A program made the translations under genes and the position numbers. DNA of 64,000 bases from Meridianimarinicoccus marinus (GTDB lineage Bacteria > Pseudomonadota > Alphaproteobacteria > Rhodobacterales > Rhodobacteraceae): NCBI RefSeq assembly GCF_040689105.1, contig NZ_JBFBVU010000010.1:62001-126000 (forward strand), in the 5' to 3' direction. This document shows positions 35,164-44,318 of this stretch, in pieces. The notes under the pieces were generated by a model. That model made no database searches. It was not told the DNA's origin and saw nothing but the letters and a program-made list of their open reading frames with translations. Positions within the stretch are counted from its first letter, which is position 1, and each line of letters starts with the position of its first letter.

Positions 35164-36593
35164 AGCCGGTCTCCGATCAGGAACTGCGCCGCGCGATCCA
35201 TGCGGATATGCGGCGGGCCGTCGCCGGGTTTCAGGCTTTGCGCCGCCGGGGCGAACCGCATGATTCCATAGTCGCCGTCCAGCCACCGTTCGGCACCGCT
35301 GCGCGCCGGGGCCAGCAGGGCTGCGGGATCGTCGGGCAGCGCGCCGGGATAGAAGGCGGCCTGACGGCCATCCTTCAGCAACCGGCCGCGCACCAGATCC
35401 AGCCTACGGCCGTTGTGCTCGCGGGTTTCCTCGACCGTGGCGCGCAGGGCGGCCAGCGACAGGGCCAGCGTTTGCGCCCCGGCGAAATCGGCCCGCGACT
35501 TGGCGTCCTGCACCAGCGCCTCGGTGATGGCGGTCAGGCGGCCATGCTGGCTGTGGTGCAAATGGTCAGCCTTGGTGGCGGCAAACAGCATCCGGTCGAC
35601 CTTCTTGCCGCCCAGCAGCCGCGCCAGAAAGCTGGACGATCCGGGACGGAATGCGGTCAGGATCTCGGCCATGGTGCGGCGCAGATCCTCGACCGCACGG
35701 GGACCGTCATGAATCGCCCCCAGCACATCGGTCAGCACCACCTGCCGGTCGATGCGGGCGAAGTGATCGCGGAAGAACGGGCGCACGACCTTGGATTTAT
35801 AGGCCTCGAACCGGCGCTCGAACTCCCGCGCCAGCGAGCCGCGCGGCGCGGCGCCATCCGGCAGCGGCGCGAAGGTCAGCACCGGCGAACCTTCCAGATC
35901 GCCCGGCAGCAGGAAGCGGCCCGGCGTGCAATCCGAAAACCCGGCCTTGCGGGCGGCCTGCAGATGCGCGGTGAAGGCGCGCGCCAGACCCTGTGCGGCC
36001 GGTTCCTCCAGCGGTCGGTCGGCATCCACCGCCCCCAGTGCGTCGCGATACATCTGCCCTGACGGGCGTTCGCCCAGCCGCGCCAGCGTATCGCGCGACC
36101 AGGTGGCGAAATCCTTGTCCAGCAGCGCCAGATCCAGCAGCCATTCGCCGGGATAATCTACGATGTCCAGATGCAGCACCCGTGGCCCGGTCATCCCGCC
36201 CAGCAGGCCGGTGGGCTTCAGCCGCAGCGACAGGCGCAGTTCAGACACCGCCCGCGTGCTGTCGGGCCAATGCGGCGCGGGCCCCATCAGGGCCGCGCGA
36301 TGCTGTTCGTAGTCGAAGCGCGGCACCGTGTCGTCGGGTTGCGGTTGCAGAAAGGCGGTCAGAATGCGGCCCTCGGCGGCGGCGGCCAGTTGCGGCATCC
36401 GCCCCCGGTCGATCAGATTGGCCACCAGCGAGGTGATGAACACGGTCTTGCCGGCGCGCGCCAGCCCGGTCACCCCCAGCCGCAGGGTCGGTTCGAAGAA
36501 GGTTTCAGACACGCTGGCCCCGGCATCCTCGACCGTGCGCACCAGCCCGTCGGCGGTGCGCGCCAACCCGTCCGTAATACTGCCCAGAACCAC
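35160..36593 (-). CDS. YcjX-family GTP-binding protein
   Basis: The 477-residue protein belongs to the YcjX/DUF463 family of P-loop proteins. The P-loop GLARAGKTVFITSLV is followed by LDIVDYPGEWLLDL (switch/Walker B-like), KSKVVRPFF and FAATKADHLHH (NKxD-like TKAD). A structure of an E. coli-type relative supports nucleotide binding; its role is connected to envelope stress. A GTG at 36593 is proposed, with GGGGG upstream; the upstream frame is long and does not fit the family. It is divergent from truA. Confidence 0.85.
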   Translation of the reverse strand: MVLGSITDGLARTADGLVRTVEDAGASVSETFFEPTLRLGVTGLARAGKTVFITSLVANLIDRGRMPQLAAAAEGRILTAFLQPQPDDTVPRFDYEQHRAALMGPAPHWPDSTRAVSELRLSLRLKPTGLLGGMTGPRVLHLDIVDYPGEWLLDLALLDKDFATWSRDTLARLGERPSGQMYRDALGAVDADRPLEEPAAQGLARAFTAHLQAARKAGFSDCTPGRFLLPGDLEGSPVLTFAPLPDGAAPRGSLAREFERRFEAYKSKVVRPFFRDHFARIDRQVVLTDVLGAIHDGPRAVEDLRRTMAEILTAFRPGSSSFLARLLGGKKVDRMLFAATKADHLHHSQHGRLTAITEALVQDAKSRADFAGAQTLALSLAALRATVEETREHNGRRLDLVRGRLLKDGRQAAFYPGALPDDPAALLAPARSGAERWLDGDYGIMRFAPAAQSLKPGDGPPHIRMDRAAQFLIGDRL

Positions 36594-36694
36594 ATCTGCC
36601 CCCGAATGACCTTTGTTTCGAGATATGGCTTTGACGCGCGTTTTACCAGTGCGGGCGCGTTGCACAGCCGCGCGCGGGACGCTAGAGGACCGCC

Positions 36695-37465
36695 ATGCCC
36701 CGTTTTGCCCTGAAAATCGAATATCACGGCGCCCCCTTCGCCGGGTGGCAGCGCCAGAAGGAACAGCCCTCGGTGCAGCAGGCCGTGGAACAGGCGCTGC
36801 GCAAGCTTGACCCGTCCGTGGATACGATCGCCGCCGCCGGGCGCACCGATGCGGGGGTACACGGGCTGGCACAGGTGGCCCATTGCGACATGGTGCGCGA
36901 CTGGGATCCGTTCCGCCTGTCCGAGGCGCTGAACCATCACCTGAAGCCCGCGCCGGTGGCGATCCTGGCCGCCGCGCGCGTGGCCGACGACTGGCACGCA
37001 CGGTTCTCGGCGACCGAGCGGCGCTACATGTTCCGGCTGCTGGCGCGCCGTGCGCCGGTCACCCATGACGCCGGGCTGGTCTGGCAGGTCAAGCAACCGC
37101 TGGACCGCGCCGCCATGCAGGCCGGGGCCGACCGTCTGATCGGCCACCATGATTTCACGACCTTCCGGTCCACCATCTGTCAGGCCGACAGCCCGATGAA
37201 GACGCTGGATGAATTGCGGGTCGAGGAAATCGCGCGCCCGGATGCGGTAGAATACCGGTTCCACGTCCGCGCCCGGTCCTTCCTGCACAACCAGGTGCGC
37301 AGTTTTGTGGGCACGCTGGAGCGGGTCGGCGCCGGGGCCTGGACCCCGGACGATGTCACCGCCGCGCTGAACGCGCGCAACCGCGCCGCCTGCGGACCGG
37401 TCTGCCCGCCGCAGGGGTTGTACCTGGCCGGCGTGGGGTACAAGGACGACCCCTTCGCCCCCTAG
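36695..37465 (+). CDS. truA: tRNA pseudouridine(38-40) synthase
   Basis: The 256-residue enzyme modifies the anticodon arm of many tRNAs. The catalytic Asp is in AAGRTDAGVHGLAQVAH, and FHVRARSFLHNQVRSFVGTL is the C-terminal conserved block. It starts MPRFALKIEYHGAPFAGWQRQ. The stop overlaps that of gshA on the other strand in CTAG. Confidence 0.97.
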   Translation: MPRFALKIEYHGAPFAGWQRQKEQPSVQQAVEQALRKLDPSVDTIAAAGRTDAGVHGLAQVAHCDMVRDWDPFRLSEALNHHLKPAPVAILAAARVADDWHARFSATERRYMFRLLARRAPVTHDAGLVWQVKQPLDRAAMQAGADRLIGHHDFTTFRSTICQADSPMKTLDELRVEEIARPDAVEYRFHVRARSFLHNQVRSFVGTLERVGAGAWTPDDVTAALNARNRAACGPVCPPQGLYLAGVGYKDDPFAP

Positions 37466-38832
37466 TAGCTGTAGTCGGCGTAGATCCGGGTCAGGTCGCC
37501 GTTCCAGTCGCCATTGTAGCGCCCCAGCAATTCGTCCGCCGGGGTGCGACCGGATTCGACGCTTTCCTGCAGCGCGTTCAGGAAATGGGTTTCGTCCGGG
37601 ATCAGCCCGTTGGCACCGGGGCGCGCCCGCGCCGTCAGCCCGGCCTCGGCGATGTCCACGACCTCGCGCGCCAGATCCTGCATGAGTTGACCGTTCACGC
37701 GGGCCTGCAAACCGTCGACCGAAGCCGCCACGCGCCAGGCCTCGCGGGTTTCAGCATCCCAGCCCTTGACCAGATCCCAGGCCGCATCCAGCGCCCCCTG
37801 ATCGTAAGTCAGACCGACCCAAAGCGCGGGCAGCGCGCACAGCCGCCGCCACGGGCCGCCATCGGCACCGCGCATCTCGATGAACTTCTTGATCCGGGCT
37901 TCGGGGAAGATCGTGGTCAGGTGGTCGGCCCAGTCCGACAGCGTCGGCACCTCGCCCGGCAATGCGGGAAGCTGGCCTTTCAGGAAATCGCGGAACGACT
38001 GGCCAAGCGCGTCGATATACTTGCCGTCGCGATAGACGAAATACATCGGCACATCGAGCGCGTAATCCACCCAGGCGTCAAAGCCGAACCCGTCCTCGAA
38101 CACGAAGGGCAGCATGCCCGTGCGGTCCGGGTCCAGATCGCGCCACACGCGCGAGCGCCATGACTTGTGCCCGTTCACCTTGCCTTCGAAAAAGGGCGAA
38201 TTGGCAAACAGTGCCGTCGCCACCGGTTGCAGGGCCAGCGCCACGCGCAGCTTCTGCACCATGTCGGCCTCGGACGCGAAGTCGAGGTTCACCTGCACGG
38301 TGCAGGTCCGGTACATCATCTGCTTGCCGTGGGTGCCGACCTTGTCCATGTAGCCGGTCATCAGCGCATAGCGGCCCTTGGGCATCACCGGCATCTGATC
38401 GCCCGTCCAGATCGGCGCAGCGCCCAGACCAATGAAACCGACGCCCAGGTGATCCGACACGTCGCGCACTTCGCGTAGATGGGTGTTCACCTCGTCGCAG
38501 GTGCCGTGGATGGTTTCCAACGGCGCGCCCGACAGTTCCAGCTGTCCGCCCGGCTCGAGGCTGACATTGGCGCCGTCCTTCTCCAGCCCGATGATGTTCT
38601 CGCCTTCCATCACCGGCGTCCAGCCAAAGCGGTCGCGCAGCCCTTCCAGCACCGCCTTGATCGACCGTTCCCCATCGTAGGGCAGCGGGTTCAGGGTATC
38701 GCGGCAATAGGCGAATTTCTCGTGCTCGGTGCCGATGCGCCAGTCGTCCTTGGGCTTGCACCCGTCGGCCAGATAGGCGGCCAGCTGATCGCGATGTTCG
38801 ATCGGACCGCCGCCCGATTGGGGAATAGACAT
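37462..38832 (-). CDS. gshA: Glutamate-cysteine ligase
   Basis: The 456-residue enzyme is of the plant/alphaproteobacterial type (GCS2) and makes gamma-glutamylcysteine, the first step to glutathione. Motifs are RIGTEHEKFAY, EPGGQLELSGAPL, CTVQVNLDFASEADM and the conserved MRGADGGPW. The ATG at 38832 has only a weak ribosome site (CGGAG), and upstream frame codons lack family similarity. It forms a minus-strand group with the small membrane protein gene and rsmE. Confidence 0.93.
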   Translation of the reverse strand: MSIPQSGGGPIEHRDQLAAYLADGCKPKDDWRIGTEHEKFAYCRDTLNPLPYDGERSIKAVLEGLRDRFGWTPVMEGENIIGLEKDGANVSLEPGGQLELSGAPLETIHGTCDEVNTHLREVRDVSDHLGVGFIGLGAAPIWTGDQMPVMPKGRYALMTGYMDKVGTHGKQMMYRTCTVQVNLDFASEADMVQKLRVALALQPVATALFANSPFFEGKVNGHKSWRSRVWRDLDPDRTGMLPFVFEDGFGFDAWVDYALDVPMYFVYRDGKYIDALGQSFRDFLKGQLPALPGEVPTLSDWADHLTTIFPEARIKKFIEMRGADGGPWRRLCALPALWVGLTYDQGALDAAWDLVKGWDAETREAWRVAASVDGLQARVNGQLMQDLAREVVDIAEAGLTARARPGANGLIPDETHFLNALQESVESGRTPADELLGRYNGDWNGDLTRIYADYSY

Positions 38833-38893
38833 GAGATGCGGCTCCGAACTTTGGTCAAATGAACCTGACTGGTGAAAGGAAATGCGCTGGCTG

Positions 38894-39457
38894 TCAATCC
38901 GCGCGCCGTTTGGCCGAAGTCGGCGGCAGCAGCGCGTCGCCCTTCGGCGGCTTGACGCCGGGGCGCTGCCAGACCACGTAAACCGCGCCCTGGTTGACCT
39001 GACGGGCCAGCAACAGCCGTTCGGTCCGGAACTCGGGCAATTGCGCGAAAGCATCCAGAAGTGCCTCGACCCCGCTGGCCGTCACCGGAATGTGAAGCGT
39101 GGTGCCGTCGGATTCGCGCAGGGTCCAGTGATCGGGCCGACCGCGCGGGTCCAGCGCCACCTCGGCCAGCGCCCGGACCGACACTGCGCCGCCGTCGAGC
39201 GGGCCGTAATAGGCGATGCGTGCCTCATCGACTTCCACCACCCCCGGCCCGTTGCCCTCGGTGCGAAACCGCATTCGCTGCAGGCCGAGCGCCACAAGCA
39301 CAACGCCAAGCCCCATGGCCGGGATCGAGGTCCAGAACATGATCCCATGGGAACTGAGCATCCACCACAGGGCGAAAGCGGCCACCGCAAGGCCGCCGAT
39401 CAGCTCGCGCGCGTGCCAAAAGGCGTGGCGCAGTTCGGGACGAATGAAGTCTTTCAA
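38894..39457 (-). CDS. Membrane protein of unknown function
   Basis: The 187-residue protein has two predicted transmembrane helices (about 17-35 and 41-58) and a soluble C-terminal domain of beta character, perhaps PH-like. Its end is basic (PPKGDALLPPTSAKRRAD). A TTG start at 39457 is proposed, with GAGG 8 bp upstream. No family is recognised. It lies between rsmE and gshA on the same strand, a position I believe is shared in relatives. Confidence 0.7.
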   Translation of the reverse strand: MKDFIRPELRHAFWHARELIGGLAVAAFALWWMLSSHGIMFWTSIPAMGLGVVLVALGLQRMRFRTEGNGPGVVEVDEARIAYYGPLDGGAVSVRALAEVALDPRGRPDHWTLRESDGTTLHIPVTASGVEALLDAFAQLPEFRTERLLLARQVNQGAVYVVWQRPGVKPPKGDALLPPTSAKRRAD

Positions 39458-39575
39458 TGCAGCACCTCGCAGGCATCGGTCGTCGGTCAGCGGGACTCGG
39501 CCCAGGCGAATCCGCTTTAGCCCAGCCTCGCAAGCGCGGGCGCGGGATGCAAATAACGGGACCGGGATCGGCGGA

Positions 39576-40313
39576 TCATGTCCAGTCGCCCAACGCCTGT
39601 TGCCAGACCGCCATGGCGGCCACGGCAGCGGTATCGGCGCGCAGGATGCGCGGGCCGAGACTGACCGGCACTGCCTGGTCCATCGCCATCAGCCGCGCCC
39701 GTTCCTCGGAGCTGAAGCCGCCTTCGGGACCGATCAGGATGGCCCAGGGTCCGGGCCCGGCGGTGGCCAGTGTCAGACCCTCCCCGGCGCGGGACTCGTC
39801 GCAGAACATCAAGCGGCGGTCGGCGGGCCAATCGTCCAGCAGCGCAGACAGGCGGGTCAGCGCGGTCACTTCGGGCACGAAGGTGCCGCCGCATTGCTCG
39901 GCGGCCTCGATGGCGTGGGCTTGCAGGCGATCCTGCCGGATCCGCTCGGAATTGGTGAAGGCGGTCTGCACCGGGCAGATGCGCGCCGCGCCCATCTCGG
40001 CGGCCTTTTCGACGATGAAATCGGTGCGCGCCTTCTTTATCGGCGCGAACAGCAGCCACAGGTCGGGCGGGGTCTGCAATGGCCGGGTCTGCTCGGCACA
40101 GACCAGAACACCGCCGCGCTTTCCGGCCTCGGCCACCTCGGCGCGGTATTCGCCCGACACCCCGTCGAACAGCAGCACCGCATCGCTCTCGGTCAACCGC
40201 ATCACCCCGAACAGGTAATGTGCCTGATCCCGCGTCAGCGGAACCGATTGTCCCTCGGCCAAGGGATGCTCTACATAGAGCCGGATCTTTGCAGAAGATT
40301 TCGCGTTCGACAT
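39576..40313 (-). CDS. rsmE: 16S rRNA (uracil(1498)-N(3))-methyltransferase
   Basis: The 245-residue SPOUT methyltransferase modifies U1498 of 16S rRNA. The trefoil-knot SAM motifs are AILIGPEGGFSSEE and SLGPRILRADTAAVAA, and the N-terminal PUA-like domain contains YLFGVMRL. It is divergent from ubiA with only 11 bp between the starts, so their promoters must overlap the genes. Confidence 0.96.
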   Translation of the reverse strand: MSNAKSSAKIRLYVEHPLAEGQSVPLTRDQAHYLFGVMRLTESDAVLLFDGVSGEYRAEVAEAGKRGGVLVCAEQTRPLQTPPDLWLLFAPIKKARTDFIVEKAAEMGAARICPVQTAFTNSERIRQDRLQAHAIEAAEQCGGTFVPEVTALTRLSALLDDWPADRRLMFCDESRAGEGLTLATAGPGPWAILIGPEGGFSSEERARLMAMDQAVPVSLGPRILRADTAAVAAMAVWQQALGDWT

Positions 40314-40324
40314 GAGGCCTAGAT

Positions 40325-41287
40325 ATGACCGACTCGCCCCAAGCGCCAGAGGGACAGGTGTCCGACGCGGTGCGCGGCAACTGGGTGGACCATCGCGCGC
40401 CAGACTGGGCCCGCCCCTACCTGCGTCTCAGCCGGGCGGACCGGCCGGTCGGTACATGGCTGTTGCTGCTGCCCTGCTGGTGGGGCGTCCTGCTGTCGGC
40501 GGCCAGCGGTGACGGTCTGGGATGGCGCGGGTTGTGGATCATGCTGGGCTGCGGGCTGGGCGCCTGGCTGATGCGCGGCGCCGGCTGCACATGGAACGAC
40601 ATCACCGACCGCGAATTCGACGCCGCCGTGGCCCGCACCCAGTCGCGGCCGATCCCCTCGGGCCAGGTCAGCGTGCGGGGGGCGGTGGTCTGGATGGGCC
40701 TGCAGGCGCTGTTGGCCTTCGCGATCCTGCTGACATTCAACCTGAATGCCATCCTGCTGGGGGTGGCCTCGCTGGCGCTGGTGGCGATCTATCCCTTTGC
40801 CAAGCGGTTCACATGGTGGCCGCAGGTGTTCCTGGGGCTGGCGTTCAACTGGGGCGCGCTGCTGGCCTGGACGGCGCATGACGGGCGGCTGGGGTGGCCG
40901 GCAGTGCTGCTGTACCTGTCGGGGCTGGTCTGGACCCTTTTCTACGACACCATCTATGCGCATCAGGACAAGGAAGACGACGCGCTTATCGGGGTGAAAT
41001 CCACGGCCCGGCTGTTCGGCAGCAACACCCATCGCTGGCTGACCCTGTTCCTGTGGGGGTCCGTTGCGCTGATGGCGCTGGCAATCTGGGTGGCCCTCGC
41101 CGGTCAGGGGCTGACTATGGCAAGTGCCGTGGCGTTTCTGGCAGTGCCGGGCTTTGCCGTGCATCAGCTTTGGCAGTTGCGGCGCTTGCAGACCGAAGAC
41201 CCCGACACCTGCCTGTGGCTGTTCCGCAGCAACCGCGATACCGGGCTGATTCCCGCCGCTGCCTTCGCGTTAGCCCTGCTGCTTTGA
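40325..41287 (+). CDS. ubiA: 4-hydroxybenzoate polyprenyltransferase
   Basis: The 320-residue membrane enzyme joins the polyprenyl chain to 4-hydroxybenzoate in ubiquinone synthesis. The two aspartate-rich sites are NDITDREFDA and YAHQDKEDD. About nine transmembrane helices are visible. The rsmE gene starts just upstream on the other strand. The OmpA-type gene follows after 60 bp. Confidence 0.95.
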   Translation: MTDSPQAPEGQVSDAVRGNWVDHRAPDWARPYLRLSRADRPVGTWLLLLPCWWGVLLSAASGDGLGWRGLWIMLGCGLGAWLMRGAGCTWNDITDREFDAAVARTQSRPIPSGQVSVRGAVVWMGLQALLAFAILLTFNLNAILLGVASLALVAIYPFAKRFTWWPQVFLGLAFNWGALLAWTAHDGRLGWPAVLLYLSGLVWTLFYDTIYAHQDKEDDALIGVKSTARLFGSNTHRWLTLFLWGSVALMALAIWVALAGQGLTMASAVAFLAVPGFAVHQLWQLRRLQTEDPDTCLWLFRSNRDTGLIPAAAFALALLL

Positions 41288-41347
41288 TTGATCTCGCGCG
41301 CGGGGCTTCGTAAAGACACTAAGCCTCCCTGACGGTCGGAAGTCCAC

Positions 41348-43270
41348 ATGCGTCCAATTGCGATCCTTGCCCTCAACCTCGTCACCCTCGGCCTCGGCGC
41401 CGGGGCTTGCGTGGTGGTGGCCCAACACGCGGTCGAACTGGTGGAAGAGCGCGCGGGCACGGCACTTGAAACCGCGCTGGCAGATGGCGGCTTCGACTGG
41501 GTCACGGTCGAGATTAACGGTCTGCAGGCGCGGTTGGGCGGGGAAGCCCCGGACGAGGCCGAGCGTTTTCGCGCCCTGCGCGCCGCGGGCGCGGTGGTGA
41601 ACCCTGTCAACCTGCGCGACGGGATGAGCGTGGCCGACCCCGACGCTCCGCCGCCCCCCGAATACCGGTTTGAACTGATGCGCAACGGCGCCACGATCAC
41701 GGCGCTGGGGCTGATCCCCGGCGGCAACGCCGCCAAGGCGCTGCTGCTGGATACGCTGGCCGAGATCGACGGCGTGACCACCGTGTCGGACCTGCTGTCC
41801 TCCAGTCCCGATGCCGCGCCGCCGGGCTGGGAGACCGCAATGGAGGCCGGCGTTGCCGTGGTGCGCGGCCTGACCGATGCACGGGTGGAACTTTCAGCCG
41901 AGACGATGACCGTCACCGGGCTGACGCCGGATACCGAAACAAAGACCTATCTGGAACAGGGTCTGGCCAGTCAGGTCGGGGATCAGATCGCGCTGATGTC
42001 CGATTTCTCGGTGCCGCCGCCGGTGATCTCGCCCTTCGTGACCCGCTTCCGGATCGATGACGCCGGTGCCCGCTTCGAAGCCTGTTCCGCCAGTTCTGCC
42101 AAAGGACGCCAGCAGATCGAGGCCGCGGCCCGCAATGCCGGGGCGCAGATCGACGACACCACCTGCGTGGTGGCCATGGGCGCGCCCGACACGCAATGGG
42201 ATCGCGTCACCGCCCGCGGCATCGACGCGCTGACCCAGATCGGTGCGGGCGTCCTGACGATCTCGGATCTCAGCATCTCGATCACGCCGGGGGCCATGGT
42301 TCAGCCGGCACAGATGGATCGTGCCCTTGCCGCCTTCGAAGCCGACCTGCCCGACACCTATACACTGTCGGTGGCGCCGGTGCCGGGGGCCGCGCAGACG
42401 GCTGCTGCCACCGAAGCCGTGTTCTCGGCGACGCTCAGCCCGGAAGGACAGGCCATCGTCCGGGGCACCACGGCGGACCGTCACGCTCGCGACGTGGTGG
42501 AAACGCTGGTCGCCGCGCGGTTTCCGCGGGACAAGCTGCACATATCGCTGCGCCAGCAATCCGGCCTGCCCGAAGGCTGGTCGGCGCGGGTTCTGGCCGG
42601 GCTGGATGCCTTTTCGGCGCTGGAAACCGGGCGTCTGAGCATCACCCCGGACATGCTGACCCTGAAGGGCACCACCGGCGATCCGGCCCTGCCCGGCACG
42701 CTGGCAAGCAATCTGACCGCGCTGCTGGGCCCGTCGATGCCGATGCTGCTAGACATCGCCTATGTCGAGGATCTTGATCCCGTCGCCTCGCTGCCCACCG
42801 CCGAGGACTGCCTGGCGCGGATCAACGACATTCAGGCCAATACCAAGATCACCTTCGCGCCGGGCTCGACCGAGCTGGACATCGACGGTCTGCGCATCGT
42901 GCGCCGCATCGCCGCTGTCCTGCGCGAATGCGAGGATGTGGAAATGGAAATCGGCGGTTACACCGACAGCCAGGGCCGGGACGAGATGAACACGGCGCTC
43001 AGCCAGGCACGCGCCGATGCAGTGTTCAACGCCCTGATTGCCGAGCGGGTGCGGGCCAGCAACCTCAGCGCGATCGGCTATGGCGAAGAACGCCCGGTGG
43101 CCGACAATGACACCGCCGAGGGACGCGAGGCCAACCGCCGGATCGAGTTCAGCCTGCGCTATCCCCTGTTCGGGCCCTTCGCCCCGGATGACGACCCCAG
43201 CGATGAGACCGCGCAGGCCGACCCCGATGCGCCCGCGACAGAAACGGAGCAGACCGATGGACAGAACTGA
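41348..43270 (+). CDS. OmpA-family protein with BON-like repeats
   Basis: The 640-residue protein has an N-terminal signal or anchor (about residues 5-25), a long periplasmic part with at least three BON-like units (segments such as EINGLQARLGGEAP, ETMTVTGLTPDTE, and LTLKGTTGDPALPG), and a C-terminal OmpA peptidoglycan-binding domain (about 490-615) with GGYTDSQGRDEMNTALSQAR and IGYGEERPVADNDT. It likely ties the envelope to peptidoglycan. A small coiled-coil gene overlaps its end by 14 bp, so the two should act together. Confidence 0.85.
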   Translation: MRPIAILALNLVTLGLGAGACVVVAQHAVELVEERAGTALETALADGGFDWVTVEINGLQARLGGEAPDEAERFRALRAAGAVVNPVNLRDGMSVADPDAPPPPEYRFELMRNGATITALGLIPGGNAAKALLLDTLAEIDGVTTVSDLLSSSPDAAPPGWETAMEAGVAVVRGLTDARVELSAETMTVTGLTPDTETKTYLEQGLASQVGDQIALMSDFSVPPPVISPFVTRFRIDDAGARFEACSASSAKGRQQIEAAARNAGAQIDDTTCVVAMGAPDTQWDRVTARGIDALTQIGAGVLTISDLSISITPGAMVQPAQMDRALAAFEADLPDTYTLSVAPVPGAAQTAAATEAVFSATLSPEGQAIVRGTTADRHARDVVETLVAARFPRDKLHISLRQQSGLPEGWSARVLAGLDAFSALETGRLSITPDMLTLKGTTGDPALPGTLASNLTALLGPSMPMLLDIAYVEDLDPVASLPTAEDCLARINDIQANTKITFAPGSTELDIDGLRIVRRIAAVLRECEDVEMEIGGYTDSQGRDEMNTALSQARADAVFNALIAERVRASNLSAIGYGEERPVADNDTAEGREANRRIEFSLRYPLFGPFAPDDDPSDETAQADPDAPATETEQTDGQN

Positions 43271-43589
43271 ATTCATCATCGCCACGGCAATCCTGCTGTT
43301 CGGCGCCTTCTGCCTGGGGTTCGTGACCCATTGGGTGGTCAGCCGCCTGTCGCATGTGTCGAAAGCCGACCTGAGCGAGCTGGACAGCATGGCCGAGGCG
43401 CTGCACGACGCCGAGGAAGCCCGCGATGCGGCGCGGACCGAGCTGAAAGAGGAAGAGGGGCGCCTGCACGGCCGTCTGAAAGAGGCCGAGGCCGAATTGA
43501 AGGCGGCGATGGAGGGGCTTCAATCCGCGCGGCGCGAGACCGAGGAACTGCGCGCCTTCATCTCGAAACAGAACATGGGCTCGACCTGA
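43257..43589 (+). CDS. Small membrane protein with coiled coil
   Basis: The 110-residue protein has one transmembrane helix (about 7-28) and then a highly charged coiled coil (about 38-100, rich in Glu, Ala, Arg and Lys). It overlaps the preceding OmpA-type gene by 14 bp. No family is recognised. A scaffold or tether role beside the OmpA-type protein is inferred. Confidence 0.72.
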   Translation: MDRTEFIIATAILLFGAFCLGFVTHWVVSRLSHVSKADLSELDSMAEALHDAEEARDAARTELKEEEGRLHGRLKEAEAELKAAMEGLQSARRETEELRAFISKQNMGST

Positions 43590-43611
43590 GCTTTTTCCGC
43601 TCCGGGCGGGT

Positions 43612-44064
43612 TCAGTCCCAGCGATCCAGCGCGGCCTCATCCTCGGCCTTGCTGTCCACCCAGGATGCGCCCTGGGCGGTGACTTCCTTCTTCCAGAAGG
43701 GCGCGCGGGACTTCAGGTAATCCATCAGGAACTCAGCCGCCGCGAACGCATCCACCCGGTGCGGGGCGGCGGTGGCCACCATCATGATCGGGTCACCGGC
43801 CGCAAGCCGGCCGTGGCGATGGATCACCAGTGCCCCGGACAGCGACCAACGGGTGATCGCCTCGGCGCGTATCGCCTCGATCGCGCGTTCGGTCATGCCG
43901 GGGTAATGCTCGATCTCCATATGCGACAGCGGGTTGTCGGCCAGATCGCGAACAAGGCCGGAGAAACTGACCACCGCCCCGGCCCCGCTATGGGCGGCGC
44001 GTTGGGAGAAACGGTTGAGTTCCGCCCCGGCGTCGAACACCTCGGACTGGATCAGAACATCCAT
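43612..44064 (-). CDS. moaE: Molybdopterin synthase catalytic subunit
   Basis: The 150-residue MoaE converts cPMP to molybdopterin with sulfur from MoaD. It shows GAVVSFSGLVRD, the HYPGMTERAIEAI segment, IHRHGRLAAGD and the catalytic lysine region LKSRAPFWKKE. It follows moaD with 2 bp between them. Confidence 0.95.
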   Translation of the reverse strand: MDVLIQSEVFDAGAELNRFSQRAAHSGAGAVVSFSGLVRDLADNPLSHMEIEHYPGMTERAIEAIRAEAITRWSLSGALVIHRHGRLAAGDPIMMVATAAPHRVDAFAAAEFLMDYLKSRAPFWKKEVTAQGASWVDSKAEDEAALDRWD

Positions 44065-44066
44065 GT

Positions 44067-44318
44067 TCAGCCACCGGTCATCGGCGGAAAGAACGCCGCC
44101 TCGCGCACGCCGTCCAGAGGTGCATCAAACTCGGACAATGTCTGGTCCAGCGCCACCCGCACGGTGGAAAGATCGGCGAAGGCGGCGGCATAACGCTCTT
44201 CCCGGGCGGTCAGTTCGGCCACCAGCTCGGCCACTGTGCGCGCCTCGGTCTGCACGGTTTCACGCGGCACGCCGATCCGTTCGCGCACCCAGGCGAAATA
44301 GAGCACCTCAAGCTGCAT
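44067..44318 (-). CDS. moaD: Molybdopterin synthase sulfur carrier subunit
   Basis: The 83-residue ubiquitin-like protein ends in the thiocarboxylate-forming GG (PPMTGG). It begins MQLEVLYFAWVRERIG. The ATG at 44318 lies inside the end of pgsA, an 11-bp overlap. Together with moaE it forms molybdopterin synthase. Confidence 0.95.
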   Translation of the reverse strand: MQLEVLYFAWVRERIGVPRETVQTEARTVAELVAELTAREERYAAAFADLSTVRVALDQTLSEFDAPLDGVREAAFFPPMTGG

